From NCBI GenBank assembly GCA_013812565.1, contig JACCTF010000746.1:1-7780 (forward strand): DNA of 7,780 bases, in the 5' to 3' direction. The notes beneath the pieces were generated by a model that saw only the letters and a program-made list of their open reading frames with translations, did not search any database and was not told the origin of the DNA. Positions 1 through 5,904 of the stretch are shown piece after piece. The position numbers were made by a program, and so were the translations under genes. Source of the DNA: Pyrinomonadaceae bacterium. Lineage in GTDB: Bacteria > Acidobacteriota > Blastocatellia > Pyrinomonadales > Pyrinomonadaceae. The first letter of the stretch is position 1. Each line of letters starts with the position of its first letter.

Positions 1-345
1 GCCGCCGCCTACGCGCAAGCGCCTTGGATATCTGCGCCGGAACCGCTGTCGCCCCCTGCATCGACAACGGCCGGATCAACCGAAGTATCGACGGCAGAGG
101 CCGCGATTGAAAGCGACTCCAGCTCTCCGGCGGGTGAAGCCGCACGAGACGCCGCCCGGGTTGATATAGCGCCGCAGGTTGATCCGGACCAGCTATCGCC
201 TGAGGTGATTGACAAAATCGCACGCCGAGTTGTGGAACATCTTTCAGAGAAAGTTGTACGCGAGATCGCATGGGAGGTAGTCCCGCAACTCGCCGAACTT
301 TTGATCAAACGCCGCCTCGAAGAAGAGAGATCGAAATCCCAGTAA
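1..345 (+). CDS. 3' end of a protein with a C-terminal amphipathic helix, possibly a response regulator (5' partial)
   Basis: The reading frame is open from the first base and stops at TAA 343-345, giving the last 114 residues of a protein whose start is off the window. The first ~60 visible residues are a low-complexity Ala/Pro/Ser/Thr/Glu-rich linker. The last ~50 residues, starting at LSPEVIDKIARRVVEHL, form strongly amphipathic helices containing VREIAWEVVPQLAELLIKRR. From memory, similar C-terminal helices occur on acidobacterial and deltaproteobacterial proteins annotated as response regulators or zinc-ribbon proteins, where they follow a variable linker. No receiver or catalytic domain is visible here, so the identity is a guess. 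The helical tail could serve for oligomerisation or partner docking. A MITE lies 23 bp after the stop codon, with its target duplication starting 12 bp after it, so it leaves the coding sequence intact but separates the gene from any original terminator. Confidence 0.8.
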   Translation, partial: AAAYAQAPWISAPEPLSPPASTTAGSTEVSTAEAAIESDSSSPAGEAARDAARVDIAPQVDPDQLSPEVIDKIARRVVEHLSEKVVREIAWEVVPQLAELLIKRRLEEERSKSQ

Positions 346-368
346 AACTTCGCTGAACCCCGAAAGCG

Positions 369-481
369 CAATGGCATTAAGTTAAGGGACGTAGCACAAG
401 ATGCTATCTTGTGCCGGTTGAAGTTATATCCATGGGGCCCGCGTGGGGATTCCATCTTGCGCCACTAACTTAATGCCATCG
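369..481. mobile_element. 113-bp MITE with IS4/IS231-like ends and an 11-bp target duplication
   Basis: Terminal inverted repeats at 369-384 (CAATGGCATTAAGTTA) and 466-481 (reverse complement CGATGGCATTAAGTTA) match at 15 of 16 positions. The 11-mer CCCCGAAAGCG occurs at 358-368 and again at 482-492, abutting both ends exactly, as expected for a target-site duplication. Similarity of the ends continues inward after a short gap: GCACAAGAT at 394-402 corresponds to GCGCAAGAT on the complement of 454-462. The element has no room for a transposase, so it must have been mobilised in trans. The TIR resembles the remembered IS231/IS4Sa terminal consensus (CATGCCCATCAACTTAAG), and IS4-family elements make 9-12 bp duplications. 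Both point to an IS4-family partner, but that assignment rests on memory and no partner is in this window. The intact duplication suggests a fairly recent insertion. Confidence 0.85.
394..414. repeat. Internal perfect hairpin of the MITE
   Basis: GCACAAGAT (394-402) and ATCTTGTGC (406-414) form a perfect 9-bp stem around a 3-base loop. A third, slightly diverged copy of the right arm, ATCTTGCGCC, lies at 454-463 against ATCTTGTGCC at 406-415. The 394-402 arm could therefore pair locally or with the other end of the element, giving alternative folds. There is no U-tract after the stem, so a classical intrinsic terminator is unlikely. Confidence 0.7.
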
Positions 482-493
482 CCCCGAAAGCGA

Positions 494-567
494 CAACCGG
501 TGACGGATTGAGACGGCGGCGTAGGTAGAAGAGAAGCCGCGTGGCCCGATCCGTTTTCAGTTGGTTG
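494..567 (+). other. Nested inverted repeats in the spacer upstream of valS
   Basis: Three complementary pairs nest concentrically: CAACC 494-498 with GGTTG 563-567, ACGGAT 503-508 with ATCCGT 549-554, and GCGGC 516-520 with GCCGC 536-540. Together they could fold a ~74-nt imperfect stem. It begins immediately after the right-hand target duplication of the MITE and may be the original 3' region or terminator of the upstream gene, now displaced by the insertion. The stems are short and interrupted, so chance is a real alternative. Its position upstream of the inferred valS promoter argues against a role as a valS leader. Confidence 0.3.
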
Positions 568-589
568 CCCGAATCTTATTGCTAAATTC

Positions 590-615
590 CACTGCCAAGT
601 TTCACTGCCAAGTTT
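590..615. repeat. 13-bp tandem duplication
   Basis: CACTGCCAAGTTT occurs twice with no gap (590-602 and 603-615), followed by a decayed start of a third copy (AACTG, 616-620). It lies 45-70 bp upstream of the inferred valS -10 box, where it could be an activator or repressor site or simply replication slippage. No function is shown by the sequence. Confidence 0.7.
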
Positions 616-661
616 AACTGAATGCAACTGGCGGGCGCGTGAACCGCGAACCGTCTGTTGT

Positions 662-667
662 TATACT
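662..667 (+). promoter_or_regulatory. Probable -10 box of the valS-nadC operon
   Basis: TATACT differs from the TATAAT consensus at one base. It ends 8 bases before the valS ATG at 676, so initiation about 7 bases downstream would start the transcript at or within 1-3 bases of the start codon, giving a leaderless or nearly leaderless mRNA. No Shine-Dalgarno sequence is present in TTAGCCTCG before the ATG, which fits. No convincing -35 box is seen around 639-645. Confidence 0.45.
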
Positions 668-675
668 TAGCCTCG

Positions 676-3390
676 ATGGAAATCCCAAAAACCTACGACC
701 CGAAACAAGCCGAGGAACAACACTACGCGCGCTGGGAAAAGCAAGGCTGCTTTGCGCCGGAGATAAACCGCGACCCGGCGGCTCCCGTCTTCTCGATCGT
801 GATCCCGCCGCCAAACGTGACAGGCTCGCTGCACATGGGCCACGCCCTTCAGCATACCTTGATGGATGTGATGACCCGGCATAAGCGGATGCTCGGTTAC
901 CGCACGCTGTGGCTTCCCGGTGAAGACCACGCCGGTATCTCGACGCAGGTTGTCGTCGAACGCGAGTTGCGGAAAGAAAAACTCTCGCGTCACGATCTTG
1001 GCCGCGAACGGTTTGTCGAACGTGTGTGGCAGTGGAGGGAGCAGTACGGTTCGCAGATCATTCAGCAGATGCGACGCGAGGGCGCATCGGTCGATTGGTC
1101 GCGCCAGCGCTTCACGATGGATGAGGGACTGTCGCGGGCGGTGCGCGAAGTCTTCGTGCGTTTGTACGAAGAAGGATTGATCTACCGCGGTGACTATATC
1201 GTCAACTGGTGTCCGAACGAGCAGACGGCGCTCTCCGACCTCGAAGTCGATAAGGAGTCGCAACACGGAAAGCTCTACTACTTGCAGTATCCGGTGAGGG
1301 CGAATGGGCGCGCCCATGAATATGGCAGCGACGAGCATATTACGGTTGCCACAACGCGGCCCGAGACAATGCTCGGCGACACGGCAGTCGCTGTCAATCC
1401 AACGGATGAACGCTACCGCGACCTAATCGGCCGCACGCTTCTATTGCCGCTCACCGGGCGCGAGATTCCGATCATCGCTGATGAAGCGGTTGATCCGCAA
1501 TTCGGCACCGGCGCGGTCAAAGTAACTCCGGCGCATGATCCGAACGACTATGCGATGGGCGAGCGTCACGGTTTGCCGCAAGTCTTCGTGATCGACAAAT
1601 TCGCGCGCATGACCGAGCAAACCGGCCCTGACTTTGCGGGTCTGGATCGTCTCAAAGCGCGCGAGAAAGTCGTCGAGCGGTTCAGTGAACTCGGCTTGCT
1701 TGAGAAGGTGGTTGACTACGAGTTTGCGATCTCGCGTTGCGACCGTTGCCGCACGGTGATCGAGCCTTTGATTTCGACGCAGTGGTTCTGCCGCATGAAG
1801 GGGATGGCTGAGCAGGCGCTTGCCGTCGCAGACAAAGAGCCACGCTTTGTGCCTGATGTTCCGTGGCAGAAAGTTTACAAGGATTGGTTAGAGAACATTC
1901 ACGATTGGTGCGTTTCGCGGCAACTATGGTGGGGCCATCAAATTCCTGCATGGTATACGAAGGAAGGCAAGATCATTGTCGCGCGCTCGGAGGAAGAAGC
2001 GCGTCTGGCCGCGGGCACGGATGAATTAACGCAAGACCCGGATGTGCTCGACACGTGGTTTTCGTCCGCCTTGTGGCCTTTCTCGACGCTCGGTTGGCCT
2101 AACCAAACAAACGATCTGCAAACTTTCTATCCGACATCCGTGCTTGTCACCGCGCGCGACATCATCTTCCTGTGGGTTTCGCGGATGATGATGGAAGGAT
2201 TAAAGTTTGTGGGCCAGGTGCCGTTTCATGATGTTGTGATTACGGGCACGATCATGGATAAGCACGGGCAGCGAATGTCGAAGTCAAAGAACAACGGCGT
2301 TGACCCGCTGGAGGTGTTCGACAAGTATGGCGTCGATGCGACCAGACTGGTGCTTGCTTCCATCGGCGCGACCGATACGCGCTGGAACGATAATCAGGTC
2401 GAGTCGTATCGCAACTTCGCCAACAAAATTTGGAACGCGGCGCGCTTCTGTTTGTTGAACTCGGAAGGTGCGATTGTCGGAAGAGGCTTTGAAGGTGAAC
2501 GCGATGAGTGGGCACTGCATGATCGCTGGATTATGTCACGCCTTAACCGTGCGACAAGCGAAGTTAATGAAGCGATTGAGAAGTATCAGTTTCACGAAGC
2601 CGTGCAGACGCTTTACCACTTCTTCTGGGACGACTTCTGCGATTGGTACATCGAACTCTCGAAGGCGGAAGTGACGGCAACCGAAGAATCGCCCGCGCGT
2701 GACGGTGCGCGTAGTCGCTTGTTCTCGGTGCTTGAACAAGCGCTTCGCCTGCTTCATCCGTTCATGCCTTTTATCACTGAAGAACTGTGGCAGCGCTTGC
2801 CCGGCACGGGCGCTCATCTTCTACATCCGGCTTATCGCGAGGCGGCGGCCGGGCCGACCGTGATGCTTGCCGAGTATCCGCAGGCGAAACCGGAACTGCT
2901 CAGCGAGCAGGCTGAGCGAGAGATGCAAGCCGTAATCGAACTCATCTCGCGCGTGCGCAACATTCGTTCGGAGATGAACATTCGACCGGGCGAACAGGCG
3001 CGGGTTTTGATCAGCGCAAACGATGCGGATTTGCGCGAGGTCTTCACACAGCAGCGAAGCAGAATCGCGCGCTTAACCAGGGCCTCGGAAGTTTCGGTGC
3101 GCGAACAGCTTGATGCGCCACGCGCTTCGGCACGAGCGGTCGTCGCCGGAGGCGTTGAAGTCGCAGTGCCGCTCGAAGGCTTGATTGACTTTGCGCAGGA
3201 ACGCGAGCGGCTCATGCGCGAGCAAGAGAAGTTGCAGAAGGAAGCAGAACGGTTGGAAGCGCAGCTTGCTAATCAGCAGTTCATCGAACGTGCTCCCGCC
3301 GAAAAGGTTACGGAAGCGCGCGAGCGCGTCGCTGATATTGCCCGGCGAACAACGGCGCTTCAATCGATGTTGGAGGCACTCAAACAATGA
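676..3390 (+). CDS. valS: Valyl-tRNA synthetase
   Basis: Cytoplasmic class I aminoacyl-tRNA synthetase that joins valine to tRNA-Val using ATP and edits mischarged threonine. The product is 904 residues, a normal bacterial ValRS length. Landmarks in order are the N-terminal MEIPKTYDP typical of ValRS, the HIGH-type signature HMGH at 53-56 within [13 protein letters not shown], the CP1 editing-domain motif TTRPET at 226-231, [17 protein letters not shown] from 410, [16 protein letters not shown] from about 459, and the KMSKS-type RMSKS at 533-537. The anticodon-binding helical domain starts near 615. A C-terminal coiled-coil arm from about 836 (rich in Glu/Arg/Leu heptads) is the tRNA-binding arm found in bacterial ValRS. 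The ATG at 676 is preferred over the in-frame TTG at 658 because it gives the conserved N-terminus and because 658 lies upstream of the likely -10 box. The stop overlaps the nadC start as ATGA. The gene is intact and no key motif is missing. Confidence 0.98.
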   Translation: MEIPKTYDPKQAEEQHYARWEKQGCFAPEINRDPAAPVFSIVIPPPNVTGSLHMGHALQHTLMDVMTRHKRMLGYRTLWLPGEDHAGISTQVVVERELRKEKLSRHDLGRERFVERVWQWREQYGSQIIQQMRREGASVDWSRQRFTMDEGLSRAVREVFVRLYEEGLIYRGDYIVNWCPNEQTALSDLEVDKESQHGKLYYLQYPVRANGRAHEYGSDEHITVATTRPETMLGDTAVAVNPTDERYRDLIGRTLLLPLTGREIPIIADEAVDPQFGTGAVKVTPAHDPNDYAMGERHGLPQVFVIDKFARMTEQTGPDFAGLDRLKAREKVVERFSELGLLEKVVDYEFAISRCDRCRTVIEPLISTQWFCRMKGMAEQALAVADKEPRFVPDVPWQKVYKDWLENIHDWCVSRQLWWGHQIPAWYTKEGKIIVARSEEEARLAAGTDELTQDPDVLDTWFSSALWPFSTLGWPNQTNDLQTFYPTSVLVTARDIIFLWVSRMMMEGLKFVGQVPFHDVVITGTIMDKHGQRMSKSKNNGVDPLEVFDKYGVDATRLVLASIGATDTRWNDNQVESYRNFANKIWNAARFCLLNSEGAIVGRGFEGERDEWALHDRWIMSRLNRATSEVNEAIEKYQFHEAVQTLYHFFWDDFCDWYIELSKAEVTATEESPARDGARSRLFSVLEQALRLLHPFMPFITEELWQRLPGTGAHLLHPAYREAAAGPTVMLAEYPQAKPELLSEQAEREMQAVIELISRVRNIRSEMNIRPGEQARVLISANDADLREVFTQQRSRIARLTRASEVSVREQLDAPRASARAVVAGGVEVAVPLEGLIDFAQERERLMREQEKLQKEAERLEAQLANQQFIERAPAEKVTEARERVADIARRTTALQSMLEALKQ

Positions 3391-4241
3391 CCTGGCTCGA
3401 CGAAGGCGCGCTCTACTCGCAGATCGGATTATTTCTTAGCGAAGACTTAGGTCGCGGCGACATCACAACGCAAGCGATTGTCGTCCGCAACACGCGCGCG
3501 CGTGGTCGCTTCCTCGCCAAACAACCGATGACGGTCGCCGGGCTGGAAGCCGCGGAAGCAGTCTTCTCCACGCTCGATTCGCAGCAGCAGCTTGAAGCCT
3601 TTGTCTCCGATGGCGAGGAGGTTGAAGCAGGCAAAGTCATTGCACGAACCAGCGGGTTCGCCGACGTGCTGCTGGCTGGCGAGCGCGTCGCGCTCAACCT
3701 TATACAACGTTTGTCAGGCATTGCGACGCTCACGCGTCGGTATGTCCGCGCCGTTGAAGGCACACGGGCGCAGATCGTTGACACGCGCAAAACCACGCCG
3801 GGCCTGCGCATGCTGGAGAAGTACGCGGTGCTTGCCGGGGGCGGGCGTAATCACCGGTTTGGTTTGGATGACGGTGTAATTATTAAAGACAATCACATCG
3901 CGCTGGCGGGCGGGGTGGCGGCGGCAGTCAAGCGTGCGCGCGATTCGGTCGGCCACATGCACAAGATCGAGGTCGAAGTCTCCACCGAGCAGGATCTACG
4001 CGAAGCCCTGGAGAGCCGGGCAGACGTTGTGATGCTGGATAATCTGTCGCCGGAAGAAACCGGCAGGTTGACACAACTCGCGCGCGCGCTTGCGCCTGAT
4101 CTGCTGCTCGAAGCCTCAGGCGGCATTACATTAGAGAACGTGCGAGCGTATGCTGAGGCGGGCGTTGATCTAATCAGCATCGGGGCGCTAACTCATTCAG
4201 CGCCCGCGATGGACATCAGTTTCAAAATTCAACCGGGATGA
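3387..4241 (+). CDS. nadC: Nicotinate-nucleotide pyrophosphorylase (quinolinate phosphoribosyltransferase, carboxylating)
   Basis: Cytoplasmic enzyme of de novo NAD synthesis. It converts quinolinate and PRPP to nicotinate mononucleotide, CO2 and pyrophosphate. The 284-residue product matches the usual length. Visible family motifs are [10 protein letters not shown] (19-28), [17 protein letters not shown] (98-114), [10 protein letters not shown] (132-141), [20 protein letters not shown] (151-170), EVEVST (195-200), MLDNLSPEE (216-224) and EASGGI (242-247). By family knowledge the phosphate- and quinolinate-binding residues correspond to R100, R134, K135, H156, R157, K167, E196 and D218, and all are present. 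The ATG lies inside the valS stop (ATGA, 3387-3390), so translation is probably coupled to valS. The valS-nadC pairing is not a pathway link; nadB and nadA are not in the window, so NAD synthesis genes are probably dispersed. No internal promoter is evident. Confidence 0.97.
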   Translation: MTWLDEGALYSQIGLFLSEDLGRGDITTQAIVVRNTRARGRFLAKQPMTVAGLEAAEAVFSTLDSQQQLEAFVSDGEEVEAGKVIARTSGFADVLLAGERVALNLIQRLSGIATLTRRYVRAVEGTRAQIVDTRKTTPGLRMLEKYAVLAGGGRNHRFGLDDGVIIKDNHIALAGGVAAAVKRARDSVGHMHKIEVEVSTEQDLREALESRADVVMLDNLSPEETGRLTQLARALAPDLLLEASGGITLENVRAYAEAGVDLISIGALTHSAPAMDISFKIQPG

Positions 4242-4255
4242 AGGCAAGAAGAGTG

Positions 4256-4326
4256 CAGGAGTCAGAAGGCAAAAGTCAGGAGTCAGAATGAAACGGTTTC
4301 CGCTGATTATTCTGACCCTGACTCCT
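4256..4326. repeat. Direct and inverted repeats after nadC
   Basis: CAGGAGTCAGAA occurs at 4256-4267 and 4277-4288. The second copy also takes part in an inverted repeat: GTCAGG plus GTCAGAAT (4275-4280 and 4282-4289) pairs with ATTCTGACCCTGAC (4309-4322) with a single bulged A at 4281, giving about 14 bp around a 19-base loop. The 'GTCAGGAGTCAGAA' wording resembles dispersed intergenic repeats I recall from other GC-moderate genomes. It sits between nadC and the next gene and could slow or end transcription, but there is no U-tract after the stem. Confidence 0.55.
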
Positions 4327-4423
4327 ATCTTCATTCTTGTAAAGTAAGGAACGGAGATGCGTGGTGAAGCGTGTAAACTATGCGAAGGTTTTGCGTGATG
4401 TGCGGATGAAGGAGAAAGTTGTG

Positions 4424-5257
4424 ATGCCAGATCAGTTGAGGTGTCGGGTAGCATGGATGCTGGTTGTTGCATTCTGTGCAAGTGCGGTGTGGCTCGGGGC
4501 GGATGCGCAGGCACAACGGAGCAGGCGTCCGTCGCGTCGCATCACAAATCCGGTTCGTCAACAAAGCGTTCCGCCACCGTCATTGGCCGGTAAGCCGACT
4601 GGGACAGAGGCGCAGGTTGTGCGCACTGCGGAGGAAACTGCGGCTGAGGAGAATAGGGTGGAAAGCAGCCGACCGCAGACGGGCGCGCCGCGCAGTTCCA
4701 GCATTACGGAAGCGGAACCGGAAACCGTGCAGCGCACCGTCAACCGGTTATCGGCGCAGGTCACGAAGCTTACGGAAGAGCTTACCCAACTCAAAGATCA
4801 GCAGCGCGCGATGGTTGATCTGGAACGTTTGACGCGCACCGAGCAGCGCGCCGAGAGTTTACGCACACAGTTGCGCGAGATAGTTGAAAAGGAAGCCAAT
4901 CTGCAAGCGCGCGCCGAGCAGATCGAGTTCGAACTCCGTCCGGAACAACTCGAGCGCCGCTCTGCGCTGGTTGGAACAGTGCGGCCGGATGAGGTGCGCG
5001 ATCAGATGCGGCAGCAGTTGGAAAGCGAAAGAACGCGCCTGCGCACCCAACTGAACTTGTACGAGACGAGCCGCGTCCGACTCGAAATCACGGTCGTAAA
5101 CGCCGATGCAGAGGTCGACCGCTTACGCGCGCGACTTGACACCGCTTCCTCACAAACATCTGACACCACGACGAAGAACAACGCGGGAGTACAACCACCA
5201 ACTAATACATCGTTGCCGCCACAAGAAGACGCTCGGCCACCAGAGATACCGCGCTAA
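4424..5257 (+). CDS. Secreted or periplasmic coiled-coil protein of unknown function
   Basis: I do not recognise a named family, although similar proteins seem familiar from acidobacterial genomes. The 277-residue product starts with a signal peptide: a short charged n-region (MPDQLRCR), a hydrophobic core at about 9-26 (VAWMLVVAFCASAVWLG) and a likely cleavage site after ADAQA near residue 30. A basic patch and a disordered Pro/Thr/Glu-rich segment (31-98) follow. Then comes a long Glu/Arg/Leu/Gln-rich coiled coil at about 99-170 and 190-242, broken by LRPEQLERRSALVGTVRPDE (171-190). The C-terminal tail (243-277) is disordered and Pro/Thr-rich. Two cysteines (7, 18) lie within the signal peptide and there is no lipobox. 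The ATG at 4424 is chosen for AAGGAG at 4409-4414 (9-base spacing) and for the typical signal peptide. ATG 4406 or GTG 4361/4364 (GGAG 4353-4356) would add up to 21 residues before it. A structural or envelope-scaffolding role is only a guess. Confidence 0.85.
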   Translation: MPDQLRCRVAWMLVVAFCASAVWLGADAQAQRSRRPSRRITNPVRQQSVPPPSLAGKPTGTEAQVVRTAEETAAEENRVESSRPQTGAPRSSSITEAEPETVQRTVNRLSAQVTKLTEELTQLKDQQRAMVDLERLTRTEQRAESLRTQLREIVEKEANLQARAEQIEFELRPEQLERRSALVGTVRPDEVRDQMRQQLESERTRLRTQLNLYETSRVRLEITVVNADAEVDRLRARLDTASSQTSDTTTKNNAGVQPPTNTSLPPQEDARPPEIPR

Positions 5258-5277
5258 TATACTCAGAAATGACAGGT

Positions 5278-5462
5278 AAACAGTGATAAGTGACAAGAAA
5301 GATAAGTACGAAGGCGGCTGCTTCCGGCAGAAGAAGCAAAGCCACAGCGCTCTGAGTCCGAAGCATCGGCAGTCATCTCTGATCCCTTCCTTCTTGCCAC
5401 TGTTTACGCGGGGTCTCCAAGCGGGCTGCCCGCGTGGGGTGCCCTTGTCACTCGTCACTGTT
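5278..5462. repeat. 185-bp module bounded by ~19-bp inverted repeats
   Basis: AACAGTGATAAGTGACAAG (5279-5297) and CTTGTCACTCGTCACTGTT (5444-5462) are inverted repeats matching at 17 of 19 positions. A further partial arm, CTTGCCACTGTTT (5393-5405), complements 5278-5290 at 11 of 13, so the motif is used three times. Inside are a GC-rich palindrome (GCGGGCTGCCCGC, 5421-5433) and a direct repeat GATAAGT (5286-5292, 5301-5307). The module fills most of the 269-bp gap between the coiled-coil gene and the DUF962 gene. No target duplication or coding capacity is seen. It may be a second small MITE or a dispersed repeat, or a structured RNA region. Confidence 0.5.
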
Positions 5463-5526
5463 GAGTACAGCAGCATGCTGTTAAATTACGGAGCGCAAGA
5501 GAAGCGATTGCGGAAGGGCAGAGAAC

Positions 5527-5823
5527 ATGCCGACATCTTTTATGGAAGAATACAAAGCGAAGCACCAGCACCCTTTGAATCGACTAACGCACAATGTCGG
5601 CATCCCGCTGATTGTTGTTTCGCTGCCGCTCTTTCTCTTCAACTGGCATTGGGCGCTCACAATGTTCGTCACAGGCTGGATACTGCAATTCGTCGGGCAT
5701 GCCATCGAAGGCAATCAGCCAGCCTTCTTTCGCCATCCCATTTATCTTCTGATCGGACCGCTATGGTTTCTCCGCCGTGTCGCGAGCACGATTCGCCGCG
5801 CGCATCCTTCATCAAAGTCCTGA
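5527..5823 (+). CDS. DUF962 / Mpo1-like small membrane protein
   Basis: The 98-residue product matches the DUF962 (Mpo1, YGL010w-like) family in pattern and length for short bacterial members. The N-terminal motif HQHPLNRLTHNVGIP (13-27) is followed by a hydrophobic segment (about 26-56), GWILQFVGHAIEGNQPAFF (50-68) and HPIYLLIGPLWFL (70-82), suggesting two membrane segments with conserved His/Glu residues H15, H22, H58 and E61. In yeast, Mpo1 is an Fe2+-dependent dioxygenase in fatty-acid alpha-oxidation of 2-hydroxy fatty acids. Whether this bacterial protein does the same is unproven, but the histidines are kept. The start is supported by GGAAGGG at 5512-5518, 8 bases before the ATG. A perfect palindrome, CAGCATGCTG, lies upstream at 5471-5480, but no clear promoter is seen. 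The MFS gene follows after 81 bp. Confidence 0.9.
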   Translation: MPTSFMEEYKAKHQHPLNRLTHNVGIPLIVVSLPLFLFNWHWALTMFVTGWILQFVGHAIEGNQPAFFRHPIYLLIGPLWFLRRVASTIRRAHPSSKS

Positions 5824-5833
5824 ACGGGTTTTC

Positions 5834-5898
5834 AATTTGCGATTCCGCTATGCCATCTCGAAGCACAACTTAAAATCGAAAATCGAAAATCGCAAATT
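5834..5898. repeat. AAAATCG triplet repeat and 11-bp inverted repeat before the MFS gene
   Basis: AAAATCG occurs three times in perfect tandem (5872-5878, 5879-5885, 5886-5892). AATTTGCGATT (5834-5844) and AATCGCAAATT (5888-5898) are perfect 11-bp inverted repeats with a 43-base interval, and the right arm overlaps the last AAAATCG copy. The block ends 6 bases before the MFS ATG, where a ribosome-binding site would be expected, and none is visible there. A fold of this repeat could limit access to the start codon. Confidence 0.65.
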
Positions 5899-5904
5899 CC
5901 TCCG

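Noticed and set aside
9..455. A 148-codon minus-strand frame spanning the upstream gene end and the MITE
   Set aside because: It is antisense to the helical C-terminal coding sequence, crosses a transposon boundary, and has Ser/Arg/Ala-rich shadow composition.
493..675. A T-box leader regulating valS
   Set aside because: No T-box core (AGGGTGGNACCGCG) or antiterminator arrangement is present, and the likely promoter lies too close to the start codon to leave room for a leader.
658..675. TTG at 658 as the valS start
   Set aside because: It would place the start upstream of the TATACT box and add six residues not seen in typical ValRS N-termini; ATG 676 gives the conserved MEIPKTYDP.
667..1338. 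A 223-codon open frame on the minus strand inside valS
   Set aside because: It lies fully antisense to a clear synthetase gene, has no recognisable domain or ribosome-binding site, and is a codon-bias shadow.
5283..5873. A 196-codon + strand frame covering the repeat module and the DUF962 gene
   Set aside because: It begins inside an inverted repeat, overlaps the DUF962 gene in another frame, and reads as Arg/Ser/His-rich out-of-frame sequence.
5872..5892. CRISPR-like repeat array
   Set aside because: The three 7-bp units are contiguous with no spacers, so this is a simple tandem repeat.
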